A DNA stretch of 64,000 nucleotides from an uncultured Sphingomonadaceae bacterium. Lineage in GTDB: Bacteria > Pseudomonadota > Alphaproteobacteria > Sphingomonadales > Sphingomonadaceae. Positions 9,020-17,404 of this stretch are shown piece after piece. Below the pieces are notes generated by a model that worked only from the letters and a program-made list of their open reading frames with translations, was not told the DNA's origin and did not search any database. Where the stretch lies: contig CANMVC010000002.1 in assembly GCA_947501325.1 (NCBI GenBank), forward strand, positions 186,001 to 250,000, read 5' to 3'. The position numbers were made by a program, and so were the translations under genes. Each line of letters starts with the position of its first letter. Within the stretch, counting starts at the first letter, position 1.

Positions 9020-10555
9020 GTGAAGAAAAATGCTTTATCCGTGACCAGAGAGGCTGACTTTTCAGCCTGGTACCAGCAACTTATATCCGAAGCAGACTTG
9101 GCCGAAGAATCCGGTGTTCGCGGCTGCATGGTCATGCGGCCTTGGGGCTATGGTATCTGGGAACGGGTACAGTTTCTGATGGATCAGCGGATCAAGGCGA
9201 CCGGCCATGAAAATTGCTATTTTCCACTCTTCATTCCGCTTAGTTACTTCGCCAAGGAAGCCGAACATGTGGACGGTTTTGCCAAGGAAATGGCAGTCGT
9301 TACCCATCACCGATTGATGAAAGACGACAAGGACGGCCTTGTTGTCGATCCTGAAGCAAAACTCGAGGAGCCCTTGGTCGTTCGGCCGACATCGGAAACC
9401 GTAATCGGCACATCATTTTCCAAATGGGTGCAAAGCTGGCGTGACCTTCCGGTTATGATCAACCAATGGGCCAATGTCGTGCGCTGGGAAATGCGCACGC
9501 GGATGTTCCTGCGCACCAGCGAGTTTCTCTGGCAGGAAGGGCACACCGCCCATGCGACACGTGACGAAGCTATGGAAGAAACGCTCGACATATTGGAAAT
9601 GTACCGCAGCTTTTCGGAAGAAGTTCTGGCCATGCCGGTTGTTGCTGGTGAAAAACCGGAAAATGAACGGTTTCCCGGTGCTGATGCGACCTATTCCATT
9701 GAAGCCATGATGCAGGATGGCAAAGCATTGCAAGCCGGTACGTCCCATTTCTTGGGCCAAACATTCTCCAAGGCGCAGAACATCCGATATCAGGATAAAG
9801 AGGGGCAGTTTCAGTTCGCTTATACGACGAGTTGGGGCACATCCACGCGGCTGATCGGCGGCGTGATCATGACCCACGGCGACGATGACGGCCTGCGCGT
9901 ACCGCCACTGATTGCACCCTATCAGGTCGTGATCATACCCATGCTGCGCGACAAACCGGAAGATGAAGAGGTCTTGAACTTCTGCACTGCGCTAACGAAA
10001 CAAATTGCCGGATTACGGGCCTTTGACGAGAATGTTCGGGTAAAACTGGACAAGAGCGGAGCCAAGGCGTCCAACAAACGTTGGGCGTGGGTCAAGAAGG
10101 GTGCGCCGCTGATACTGGAAATCGGTCCGCGCGATGTCGCGGAAGGCAATGTTTCTGCACTTCGCCGAGATGCGCTTTACAAAGATAATGGCAAACTGGA
10201 TTCCCAAATTCTTGCAAAAGATGCTTTTGCGGATCAGGTTCCTGCCTTGCTGGAAGAAATCCAGTCAAAATTGCATGGTGAAGCCAAGCAGAGACTGGAC
10301 TCCAATATTACGCGCGGTTTGACCGATTTTGCTGAAGTTCAGCAATTTTACAAAGAGAATAGAAAATATCCCGGTTGGCTTGAAGTGCAGTGGTGTAGAG
10401 CCACGGGCGACGAGTTGGACCAGATCGAGGAGCGATTGAAAAAGTTGAAGCTGACCTTCCGCAATGTTCCCCAAGAGGCGGCTGCGGTTGACGGCAATTG
10501 CATATTCACCGGAAAGCCAGCAGTTGAGCGGATTCTCATCGGCAAAGCCTATTAA
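9020..10555 (+). CDS. proS: Prolyl-tRNA synthetase, archaeal/eukaryal (type 3) form
   Basis: This enzyme charges tRNA-Pro. The 511-residue protein follows the short ProRS architecture without the YbaK-like editing insertion. The N-terminal class II core contains RGCMVMRPWGYGIWERVQ, a motif 2 region (NVVRWEMRTRMFLRTSEF) and motif 3 (STRLIGGVIMTHGDDDG). An anticodon-binding domain (VVIIPMLRDKP...) follows, then a C-terminal extension. This layout is that of the archaeal/eukaryal type rather than the long bacterial type. The start is GTG 9020 with AGGAA upstream. The gene ends in a one-base overlap with rnr. Confidence 0.93.
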   Translation: MKKNALSVTREADFSAWYQQLISEADLAEESGVRGCMVMRPWGYGIWERVQFLMDQRIKATGHENCYFPLFIPLSYFAKEAEHVDGFAKEMAVVTHHRLMKDDKDGLVVDPEAKLEEPLVVRPTSETVIGTSFSKWVQSWRDLPVMINQWANVVRWEMRTRMFLRTSEFLWQEGHTAHATRDEAMEETLDILEMYRSFSEEVLAMPVVAGEKPENERFPGADATYSIEAMMQDGKALQAGTSHFLGQTFSKAQNIRYQDKEGQFQFAYTTSWGTSTRLIGGVIMTHGDDDGLRVPPLIAPYQVVIIPMLRDKPEDEEVLNFCTALTKQIAGLRAFDENVRVKLDKSGAKASNKRWAWVKKGAPLILEIGPRDVAEGNVSALRRDALYKDNGKLDSQILAKDAFADQVPALLEEIQSKLHGEAKQRLDSNITRGLTDFAEVQQFYKENRKYPGWLEVQWCRATGDELDQIEERLKKLKLTFRNVPQEAAAVDGNCIFTGKPAVERILIGKAY

Positions 10556-12846
10556 TGGCCAAACCGTCCAAATCTCATAAGCCAAGACAGGTTCCTTCGC
10601 GCAAACAGATATTGGAATTTATCGAAAACTCTGATCAACCCGCTGGCAAACGGGAAATCGCCAAAGCCTTTCAATTGCGTGGATCAGATAAAATCACCCT
10701 CAAAGCCCTGTTGAAAGATATGGCCGATGAGGGGTTGATAGACAGCACACCGGGGCGGGCCTTTCACAAAATGGGCGGTATTCCGAAGGTTACCGTGCTC
10801 AAAATTGTCGTAATTGATGGCAATGAAGCCATCGGCATGCCGGAACGCTGGGAAGCCGAAGCCCCAGCGCCGCGTCTGCGGATCAAGGAAAGAGGCCGCC
10901 GCGCAGCACTGGCTGTCGGCGACCGCATATTGGCCCGGACCGAAGAGCGCGGGCAGGGGCATATCGCCTTCATGATGAAAAAAATCGCCCAAAGCAGTGA
11001 TATGCTGTTGGGTGTCGTCGAGAAGGATGAGCGCGACCGGTTCTGGTTGAAACCTGTCGATCGGAAAATCAGGCGCAGCACAGCCATTTCTGATCTGGGT
11101 GAAGCGGAAGTCGGCAATTTGGTTCTCGCAGAGCCAGTCGGTCGCGGAACGCAAATCAAGGCGCAGGTGAAAGAGGTGCTGGGCGATCCCTTTGCACCGA
11201 AATCTTTCAGTCTGATTGCGATCCACAAATATGAAATTCCGCAGGTTTTCCCCTCTGATGTTCTGGACGAAGCGGAACAAGCGACCCAATTGGAGCTCAG
11301 CAAACAACACCGCGAAGACCTGACTCATCTGCCCATCGTAGCAATCGACCCGGCTGATGCGCGGGATCATGATGATGCCATCTGGGCAGCGCCCGATAAT
11401 GACGAGAATAACGCTGGCGGGTTCAAAGCCATAGTCGCGATTGCCGACGTGTCCTTCTATGTCCGCAGCGGCAGCAAACTCGACCGCGAAGCCTATAAGC
11501 GCGGCAATAGTGTTTATTTTCCGGATCGCGTGGTTCCCATGCTTCCCGAAGCGCTGTCGACCGATGTTTGTTCGCTCAAACAGGATGTCGACCGGGCCGC
11601 ATTGGCTTGTCATCTCAAGATAGACGCCAAGGGCAAGGTGGTCTCGTCCCGTTTCACGCGGGCGATCGTTCGTTTGACCAGCAACATCGCTTATGAAGAT
11701 GCACAGGCTGCGATGGACGGAAAATTAGAACATCCGATGAAAGCCGCAGCTCTTGACCCGCTTTGGACCTGCTGGAAACTGCTCGCAAAGGCCCGCGATG
11801 GCCGTGAGCCGCTAAACCTCGATCTGCCGGAAAAGCGCGTTGTTCTGGATGATCAGGGGCGGATTGCTGAAATTGCCGTTCGTGAGCGTCTCGATGCGCA
11901 TCGTCTGGTTGAGGATTACATGATCGCGGCCAATGTCGCTGCGGCGAAGATGCTTGAATCCAAGAAGTCGCCTTTGATTTACCGCGTCCATGAAACACCG
12001 TCACGCGAAAAACTGATCGCGCTCAAAGACTATCTCAAGAGCTTCGACGTTAGCTTTGCTATGGGGCAGGTGATTAAGCCCGCCGTGTTCAACCGTCTGA
12101 TTTCACAAGTTGGCGAGGCGGAGATTTTGCCGTTGGTTATGGAACAGATATTGCGCAGTCAGACACAGGCCTATTACGGTGCCACAAATATGGGCCATTT
12201 CGGCCTGTCTCTTGGCAGCTATGCGCATTTCACCAGCCCCATTCGCCGCTATGCAGACCTGATAGTCCATCGCGCTCTGGTCAGTGGCTGCAAATTGGAG
12301 CAACCTGAGCCTGACAATGAGAACATTCCCGCGCAAAGCGGACTATCGAAAGATATGGCGGGCAAGCTCGACATGATTTCCGAGAAGATCAGCCAACTCG
12401 AACGCCGCGCCATGAAGGCCGAGCGGGAAACGGTTGATCGCTATATCTCGGCGCATTTGTCCGATCATGTCGGTCAAGTGCTCAAATGCCGGATTACCGG
12501 CGTCCAGAATTTCGGGTTTTTCGCAACGGTTGAAGAATTGGGCGGAGACGGGCTTGTTCCTGTCCGGACATTGGGTGTCGAACGGTTTGACTATGACGAA
12601 CAAAAGCAACAGCTTGAAGGCATGGATACCGGCATCACCTATAATATCGGGCAAAAGCTGGACTTGCGGTTGGTCGAAGCCAATGCCGCAACCGGTAGCC
12701 TGCTATTTGAATTGGCCGAAGGCGCTAACCATATGACGGGCCGCCATGAACCAAGACGCGGCGGGAAAGGCCCCGGCGGCAAATCAAAGCCGCATCGCAA
12801 AGGTAAACGGGGTCGTCCCGCCAATATCAAACATCGCGGTCGGTAA
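10555..12846 (+). CDS. rnr: Ribonuclease R
   Basis: This is a 3'-5' processive exoribonuclease for structured RNA. The order is an N-terminal winged-helix-like region, cold-shock/OB domains, the RNB catalytic domain with the metal-binding motif IDPADARDHDDAI (about residue 264), and a C-terminal S1 domain (VLKCRITGVQNFGFFATV). The tail is lysine/arginine rich (RRGGKGPGGKSKPHRKGKRG), usual for RNase R. The length is 763 residues. Its ATG overlaps the proS stop by one base (TAATG), so it is translationally coupled to proS. Confidence 0.96.
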   Translation: MAKPSKSHKPRQVPSRKQILEFIENSDQPAGKREIAKAFQLRGSDKITLKALLKDMADEGLIDSTPGRAFHKMGGIPKVTVLKIVVIDGNEAIGMPERWEAEAPAPRLRIKERGRRAALAVGDRILARTEERGQGHIAFMMKKIAQSSDMLLGVVEKDERDRFWLKPVDRKIRRSTAISDLGEAEVGNLVLAEPVGRGTQIKAQVKEVLGDPFAPKSFSLIAIHKYEIPQVFPSDVLDEAEQATQLELSKQHREDLTHLPIVAIDPADARDHDDAIWAAPDNDENNAGGFKAIVAIADVSFYVRSGSKLDREAYKRGNSVYFPDRVVPMLPEALSTDVCSLKQDVDRAALACHLKIDAKGKVVSSRFTRAIVRLTSNIAYEDAQAAMDGKLEHPMKAAALDPLWTCWKLLAKARDGREPLNLDLPEKRVVLDDQGRIAEIAVRERLDAHRLVEDYMIAANVAAAKMLESKKSPLIYRVHETPSREKLIALKDYLKSFDVSFAMGQVIKPAVFNRLISQVGEAEILPLVMEQILRSQTQAYYGATNMGHFGLSLGSYAHFTSPIRRYADLIVHRALVSGCKLEQPEPDNENIPAQSGLSKDMAGKLDMISEKISQLERRAMKAERETVDRYISAHLSDHVGQVLKCRITGVQNFGFFATVEELGGDGLVPVRTLGVERFDYDEQKQQLEGMDTGITYNIGQKLDLRLVEANAATGSLLFELAEGANHMTGRHEPRRGGKGPGGKSKPHRKGKRGRPANIKHRGR

Positions 12847-12906
12847 TGTAACCGGACGGCTTTTGGTGCCGAATAGAGCGGGTCAATCAAATAAAGGATA
12901 TTCCCC

Positions 12907-13428
12907 ATGCCGACCCTCGTTCCGAACCAATCCGTACCTGACTTTACCGTAGCCATGACTAATGGCGGCAAGTTTCAATTGAGCCAACGCGCTGGCGACA
13001 ATTTTACTTTGCTCCTCTTCTATCGCGGACTGCATTGCCCGATCTGCAAGGGGCAGTTGCGCGACCTGCAGCGCAAATTGGGTGATTTTGCAGAACGCGG
13101 CGTGACGGCTGTAGCGATCAGCATGGATGATCAAGACCGCGCTCAAAAATCAGCCGAGGATTGGGGTATTGATGAATTGATGCTCGGCTATGGCCTCGGC
13201 GAAGATACAGCCCGGCAGCTAGGTCTCTATATGTCCGCTGGCCGTCCCGACAGTCCGGAACCGGCGCTGTTTTCTGAACCGGCGCTGTTTCTGGTTCGCC
13301 CTGATCAGACGCTCTATTTTGCCAGCGTCCAAAGCATGCCGTTCACGCGGCCGCCGCTGGATCAATTGTTGCAAGGTATCGACTATGCCCTGGCCAATGA
13401 TTACCCGGCGCGCGGCGAACTGGGCTAG
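12907..13428 (+). CDS. Peroxiredoxin-like (AhpC/TSA) family protein
   Basis: This is a thioredoxin-fold protein of 173 residues with an active-site segment FYRGLHCPICKGQLRDLQ. It has a CxxC pair where peroxiredoxins have a single peroxidatic Cys, as in the peroxiredoxin-like subgroup. It probably reduces peroxides or acts as a thiol oxidoreductase in the cytoplasm, since no signal peptide is seen. An AAAGGATA ribosome site precedes ATG 12907. It converges with the universal-stress gene four bases away, which also suggests a stress role. Confidence 0.82.
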   Translation: MPTLVPNQSVPDFTVAMTNGGKFQLSQRAGDNFTLLLFYRGLHCPICKGQLRDLQRKLGDFAERGVTAVAISMDDQDRAQKSAEDWGIDELMLGYGLGEDTARQLGLYMSAGRPDSPEPALFSEPALFLVRPDQTLYFASVQSMPFTRPPLDQLLQGIDYALANDYPARGELG

Positions 13429-13432
13429 GGCG

Positions 13433-13888
13433 CTAGCTTAACCGGTCAATCTCTTCCTTGCTCAGCGATCCGGGCACAACCATCACCGGGCAGGGAAGGT
13501 TGCCGACCTCTGTTGCGGCAAAATGCGTTACCAAAGGCCCGGGCACGCCATTGCCGGCAGCACCGAGAACGAGGGCCGCCAAGCCGTCAATCTCGTCCAT
13601 GAGTTTCCGAACATCTTTCGCGCCCTTGCCCTCTCTGACGGTGATTGAGGGGCGGATCCCGGTTTCTTCAAATAAAGTACCAGCGGCGCTCGATACCAGC
13701 GCTTCGGCGCGGTTCTTTGCTTCTTCCTCAAGCGTGGCCTGAACCCCGCCCCAGGCAACAAAGCCTTCGCTGGCCACCAAGGCCAGAATATGCAGCGCGC
13801 CATTTGTCTTCATTGCGCGCCGAGAAGCAAAGCGCAGAGCGATGCTCGCTTCCTCCGTTTCGTCGATAACCACTAGGTAAGTACGCAT
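13433..13888 (-). CDS. Universal stress protein (UspA family)
   Basis: This small cytoplasmic protein of 151 residues has the UspA alpha/beta fold. It starts MRTYLVVIDETEEASIALRFA, has the DEIDGLAALVLGAAGNG core, and ends LPCPVMVVPGSLS. The glycine motif near the C-terminus (GAAGNGVPG) resembles the nucleotide-binding loop, so ATP binding is possible. The start is ATG at 13888. The ORF-track extension to 13960 adds 24 residues not seen in the family. It is transcribed divergently from pdhC across a 148-base gap that probably holds both promoters. Confidence 0.85.
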   Translation of the reverse strand: MRTYLVVIDETEEASIALRFASRRAMKTNGALHILALVASEGFVAWGGVQATLEEEAKNRAEALVSSAAGTLFEETGIRPSITVREGKGAKDVRKLMDEIDGLAALVLGAAGNGVPGPLVTHFAATEVGNLPCPVMVVPGSLSKEEIDRLS

Positions 13889-14036
13889 CAATAATCCCCA
13901 ACCGCCTGCGCAAATTTCACTAATAAAACCGAGCTTGCGATAAAAGCCTGTGATATGCAAGATTTACACAGCTTGCGCTTTGCTGTCTTTTGCGCATAAA
14001 CGCTTTAACGATTATAGACACAAGGGTTTTCTCTCC

Positions 14037-15359
14037 ATGCCGATCAACCTTCAAATGCCCGCCCTATCGCCGACGATGGAAGAAGGGACACTGGCCAAAT
14101 GGCTTGTGAAAGAGGGGGATGAGGTGGCTTCCGGCGATTTGCTGGCTGAGATCGAAACCGACAAGGCGACGATGGAATTTGAAGCGGTGGACGAAGGTAC
14201 CATTGCGAAAATTGTGGTGGCCGAAGGGACCGATAATGTCAAAGTCGGGGAGGTGATTGCGATCATTGCCGAAGAGGGTGAAGACGTTGTCGTGGCATCG
14301 GAAGGCGGTGCCAGTGAACCGAAAAAGGCAAAGTCCGAACCTGCACCTGAGAAAGCAGAAGAAAAAGCTGCGCCTGCACCCAAGAAGGCTGCTGAACCCG
14401 AGCCGGAAGAAAAGCCCAAGGCCTCTGCTCCCGCTGATGGCGATGGCGATGGTGATCGCATCAAGGCCAGCCCACTGGCCCGGCGTCTGGCCGAGCAAAA
14501 GGGCGTTGATCTCGCCGCGTTAACCGGTTCCGGCCCCGGCGGCCGGATCATCAAGGCTGATATTGATACAGCTGAAGGCGGCACCGCGCCGGTTAAAAGC
14601 GAAACTGCGGCGCCCGCGCCAACCCCTGCCGCGACCCCGGCACCGGCACCAGCAGCCAATGATTTCGATATCCCGCACACGTCGGAAAAACTGTCCGGCA
14701 TGCGCAAAACTATTGCCCGCCGCCTGACCGAGGCGAAGCAGACCATACCGCATATCTATCTCACCGTGGATATCCAGCTCGACAAGCTGCTCAAACTGCG
14801 CAGCGAGTTAAACACGACGCTGGAACCGCGCGGCGTGAAACTGTCGGTCAATGATCTGCTGATCAAGGCGCTGGCCGTATCCCTGATGCAAGTGCCGAAA
14901 TGCAACGTCTCGATTGACGGGGACCAGCTCAAGACCTTTGAACGCGCCGATATCTCGGTCGCGGTCAGCATTCCCGGCGGCCTGATCACGCCGATTATCA
15001 CCAGCGCCGACACCAAGTCGCTCAGCGCCATCTCCACCGAGATGAAAGATCTCGCTGGCCGCGCCAAGGACGGCAAGCTCAAGATGCACGAATATCAGGG
15101 CGGCACTGCCAGCATTTCCAATATGGGCATGTTCGGTATCAAGAATTTCGACGCGGTCATCAACCCGCCCCAAGCGATGATCATGGCCATAGGGGCAGGG
15201 CAGAAGCGCCCCCATGTCATTGACGACAGCCTGCAAATCGCAACGATCATGAGCGCCACTGGCAGCTTTGATCACCGAGCTATTGACGGCGCAGATGGCG
15301 CACAGTTGATGCAGGTGTTTAAAGAGCTGGTGGAGAACCCGTTGGGGATGTTGGCTTGA
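14037..15359 (+). CDS. pdhC: Pyruvate dehydrogenase E2, dihydrolipoyl acetyltransferase
   Basis: This is the core acetyltransferase of the pyruvate dehydrogenase complex. One lipoyl domain carries the lipoylated Lys in [12 protein letters not shown] (K43). An Ala/Pro/Lys-rich linker follows, then the E3/E1-binding domain ([20 protein letters not shown]) and the catalytic domain ending in the active-site motif [15 protein letters not shown]. It has 440 residues from ATG 14037 ([17 protein letters not shown] is the standard alphaproteobacterial start). The ORF-track start at 13950 is too far upstream. E1 genes are outside the window. A DUF559 gene separates this gene from lpd, its functional partner. 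Confidence 0.95.
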   Translation: MPINLQMPALSPTMEEGTLAKWLVKEGDEVASGDLLAEIETDKATMEFEAVDEGTIAKIVVAEGTDNVKVGEVIAIIAEEGEDVVVASEGGASEPKKAKSEPAPEKAEEKAAPAPKKAAEPEPEEKPKASAPADGDGDGDRIKASPLARRLAEQKGVDLAALTGSGPGGRIIKADIDTAEGGTAPVKSETAAPAPTPAATPAPAPAANDFDIPHTSEKLSGMRKTIARRLTEAKQTIPHIYLTVDIQLDKLLKLRSELNTTLEPRGVKLSVNDLLIKALAVSLMQVPKCNVSIDGDQLKTFERADISVAVSIPGGLITPIITSADTKSLSAISTEMKDLAGRAKDGKLKMHEYQGGTASISNMGMFGIKNFDAVINPPQAMIMAIGAGQKRPHVIDDSLQIATIMSATGSFDHRAIDGADGAQLMQVFKELVENPLGMLA

Positions 15360-15382
15360 GCTTTCAACACAGGACTACGCAA

Positions 15383-15889
15383 ATGGAACGTAGCCTCTCT
15401 CCCCTCGCGGGAGAGAGGTTGGAGAGAGGGGTGGACGGCGTCTGCCGTCCCAAAGAAATGGAAGCCCCCGAAGCAATCATACGCCGCCGGGCTAAGTTTA
15501 TGCGCTCCGAACCCACTGAAGCCGAAACCAAACTATGGGCCATCCTTCGTGCCAAACGCTTGGGTGGCTATAAGTTCCGACAGCAGGTTCCGATCGACCA
15601 CTATATTGCAGATTTTGTTTGTTTTGCGCGAAAATTGATAGTGGAAGCAGATGGCTCTCAACATGCAGAGAATAGTTATGATGAGAAACGTGATAGCTAT
15701 CTAAAGGCAGAAGGTTTTCAGATCCTGCGTTTCTGGAATAATGATATCCTGAACAATCCCGATGGGGTAGCGGAGGCGATTCTCGCGGCGCTGAAAACCC
15801 CCTCTCCAACGTCGCCTAAGCAACAAGTTGCCAAGGCTTTGGTTTCCTCTCCCGCAGGGGGAGAGGATGAAAAGGTGCAATATGACTAA
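15383..15889 (+). CDS. DUF559 nuclease-like protein with repeat-derived ends
   Basis: The core (residues about 40-140) matches the DUF559 family, a PD-(D/E)XK/Vsr-related endonuclease-like fold: PTEAETKLWAILRAKRLGGY, VPIDHYIADFVCFARKLIVE, ADGSQHAENSYDEKR, LRFWNNDIL. The residues E/D in VEADGSQH and the conserved Arg fit a nuclease site, but activity and target are unknown. The start is uncertain: ATG 15383 has AGGA eight bases upstream, and ATG 15458 would remove the repeat-coded N-terminus. Both termini are encoded by CCTCTCCC/GGGAGAGG palindromes in inverted orientation. It lies between pdhC and lpd and overlaps lpd by eight bases. Confidence 0.8.
   Translation: MERSLSPLAGERLERGVDGVCRPKEMEAPEAIIRRRAKFMRSEPTEAETKLWAILRAKRLGGYKFRQQVPIDHYIADFVCFARKLIVEADGSQHAENSYDEKRDSYLKAEGFQILRFWNNDILNNPDGVAEAILAALKTPSPTSPKQQVAKALVSSPAGGEDEKVQYD
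15394..15432. repeat. Palindromic repeat family C, left copy
   Basis: A 10-base perfect stem (CCTCTCTCCC / GGGAGAGAGG, loop CTCGC) is followed by TTGGAGAGAGGGG. It lies in the N-terminal coding part of the DUF559 ORF and is inverted relative to the copy at 15798-15866. Confidence 0.8.
15798..15866. repeat. Palindromic repeat family C, right copy (inverted)
   Basis: CCCCCTCTCCAAC at the left edge and CCTCTCCCGCAGGGGGAGAGG at the right edge are the reverse complement of the left copy's arrangement. About 35 extra bases separate the two parts. It encodes the C-terminal residues of the DUF559 protein (SPTSPKQQ...SSPAGGEDE). Confidence 0.75.
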
Positions 15890-17279
15890 ATCTTACGACC
15901 TCATCATCCTCGGCTCCGGCCCCGGCGGCTATGTCGCGGCCATCCGCGCATCCCAACTCGGCCTGAAAACCGCCATTGTCGAGCGCGAAAATCTCGGCGG
16001 CATCTGCCTCAACTGGGGTTGCATACCGACCAAAGCGCTACTGCGTTCCGCCGAAATCTTTCACAATATGAAACATGCCGCGGATTATGGTCTGGCGGCG
16101 GAGAAGATCAGCGCGGATCTCGATGCGGTGGTCAAACGCTCCCGCGGGGTGGCGAGCCAGCTGAACAAAGGCGTCACCGGCCTGATGAAGAAGAACAAGA
16201 TTGATGTCGTGATGGGCGATGGCAAGATTGTCGAGAAAGGCAAAGTCGCCGTCAAGACAGAGAAGGGCGACGAAGAACTAACCGCGCCGAATATCATCAT
16301 CGCCACCGGTGCCCGCGCCCGCGATCTGCCTTTTGCCAAGGCCGATGGCAAACGCATCTGGACCTATCGCCACGCCATGACGCCGCCGGAAATGCCCAAG
16401 AAACTGCTGGTTATCGGCTCGGGTGCGATCGGAATCGAATTTGCGAGCTTCTATAATGACATGGGCGCGGACGTGACCGTGGTCGAGATGATGGACCGCA
16501 TTGTCCCGGTAGAAGACGAGGAAATCTCGAAATTCCTTGAAAAATCGCTGAAGAAGCAGGGCATGACCATCATGACCGGCGCTGGCGTCAAGAGCATCGA
16601 GACGTCGGCCAAGGGCGTCAAGGCGGAGATTGAAGACAGCAAAGGCAAAAAGGCCAGCCATGACTTCAGCCACGTCATCGTCGCCGTGGGCATCCAGCCC
16701 AATGTCGAAACGGTCGGTCTGGACGAGCTGGGCATCGAACCGGACGAGCGCTTCCATATCAAGACCGACTCCATGTGTCGGACCAATGTCGAGGGCATTT
16801 ACGCCATTGGTGACGTCACCGGCGGACCATGGCTGGCGCACAAGGCCAGTCATGAAGGCGTTATCGCGGCAGAAGCCATTGCTGGCGGCCATCCGCATGC
16901 GATGGATGTCAACAATATCCCAGGCTGCACCTATTGCCACCCCCAGATTGCCAGCGTCGGCCTGACCGAGGCGAAGGCCAAGGAAGCGGGCCATGACGTC
17001 AAAGTCGGGAATTTCCCGTTTATCGGTAATGGTAAGGCCATTGCGCTCGGAGAGACCGAAGGTTTCATCAAAACAGTGTTCGATGCGAAAACCGGCGAAT
17101 TACTGGGTGCGCATATGATTGGTGCAGAAGTTACCGAGCTGATCCAGGGCTATACCGTTGGCAAGACGCTGGAAACGACCGAAGCGGAATTGATGAGCAC
17201 CGTCTTCCCGCATCCGACGCTCAGCGAAATGATGCATGAAAGCGTGCTCGACGCCTATGAGCGGGTTTTGCATATGTGA
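15882..17279 (+). CDS. lpd: Dihydrolipoyl dehydrogenase (E3)
   Basis: This flavoprotein reoxidises the lipoyl groups of the 2-oxoacid dehydrogenase complexes. It has an N-terminal FAD site (DLIILGSGPGGYVAAI), a redox disulfide in GGICLNWGCIPTK, an NAD site (LLVIGSGAIGIEFASF) and the C-terminal His-Glu pair in HPTLSEMMHESV. It has 465 residues from ATG 15882. The ORF-track extension to 15828 reads through the repeat. The gene overlaps the DUF559 ORF by eight bases and likely belongs to the pdh operon. Confidence 0.96.
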   Translation: MTKSYDLIILGSGPGGYVAAIRASQLGLKTAIVERENLGGICLNWGCIPTKALLRSAEIFHNMKHAADYGLAAEKISADLDAVVKRSRGVASQLNKGVTGLMKKNKIDVVMGDGKIVEKGKVAVKTEKGDEELTAPNIIIATGARARDLPFAKADGKRIWTYRHAMTPPEMPKKLLVIGSGAIGIEFASFYNDMGADVTVVEMMDRIVPVEDEEISKFLEKSLKKQGMTIMTGAGVKSIETSAKGVKAEIEDSKGKKASHDFSHVIVAVGIQPNVETVGLDELGIEPDERFHIKTDSMCRTNVEGIYAIGDVTGGPWLAHKASHEGVIAAEAIAGGHPHAMDVNNIPGCTYCHPQIASVGLTEAKAKEAGHDVKVGNFPFIGNGKAIALGETEGFIKTVFDAKTGELLGAHMIGAEVTELIQGYTVGKTLETTEAELMSTVFPHPTLSEMMHESVLDAYERVLHM

Positions 17280-17295
17280 ATATGGTTCCTGGCGG

Positions 17296-17381
17296 TGCCC
17301 CTGCGCAGGCAGGGGCCCATCTCCGAACGGTTGTGTTCAGATTAGATGGCGGGAGATGGACTCCTGCCTGCGCAGGAGTAC
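17296..17381. repeat. Palindromic repeat family A, copy 2 (downstream of lpd)
   Basis: This copy has the same outer arms (CCTGCGCAGGCAGG and CCTGCCTGCGCAGG) and inner CCCATCTCC/GGAGATGG as the copy in bioB, with a different centre. It fills the 125-base gap between lpd and the amidohydrolase. The hairpin could end or process the lpd transcript. Confidence 0.85.
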
Positions 17382-17404
17382 AAAAAGAATGAGGGGAACA
17401 ATCG

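Noticed and set aside
10684-11613. 309-residue minus-strand ORF opposite rnr
   Set aside because: Long only because of codon bias in rnr on the other strand. No recognised motif.
14051-14746. Ser/Ala-rich minus-strand ORF opposite pdhC
   Set aside because: Arises from the Ala/Pro/Lys linker of E2. Low-complexity shadow.
16278-16994. 238-residue minus-strand ORF opposite lpd
   Set aside because: Shadow of a well-supported gene.
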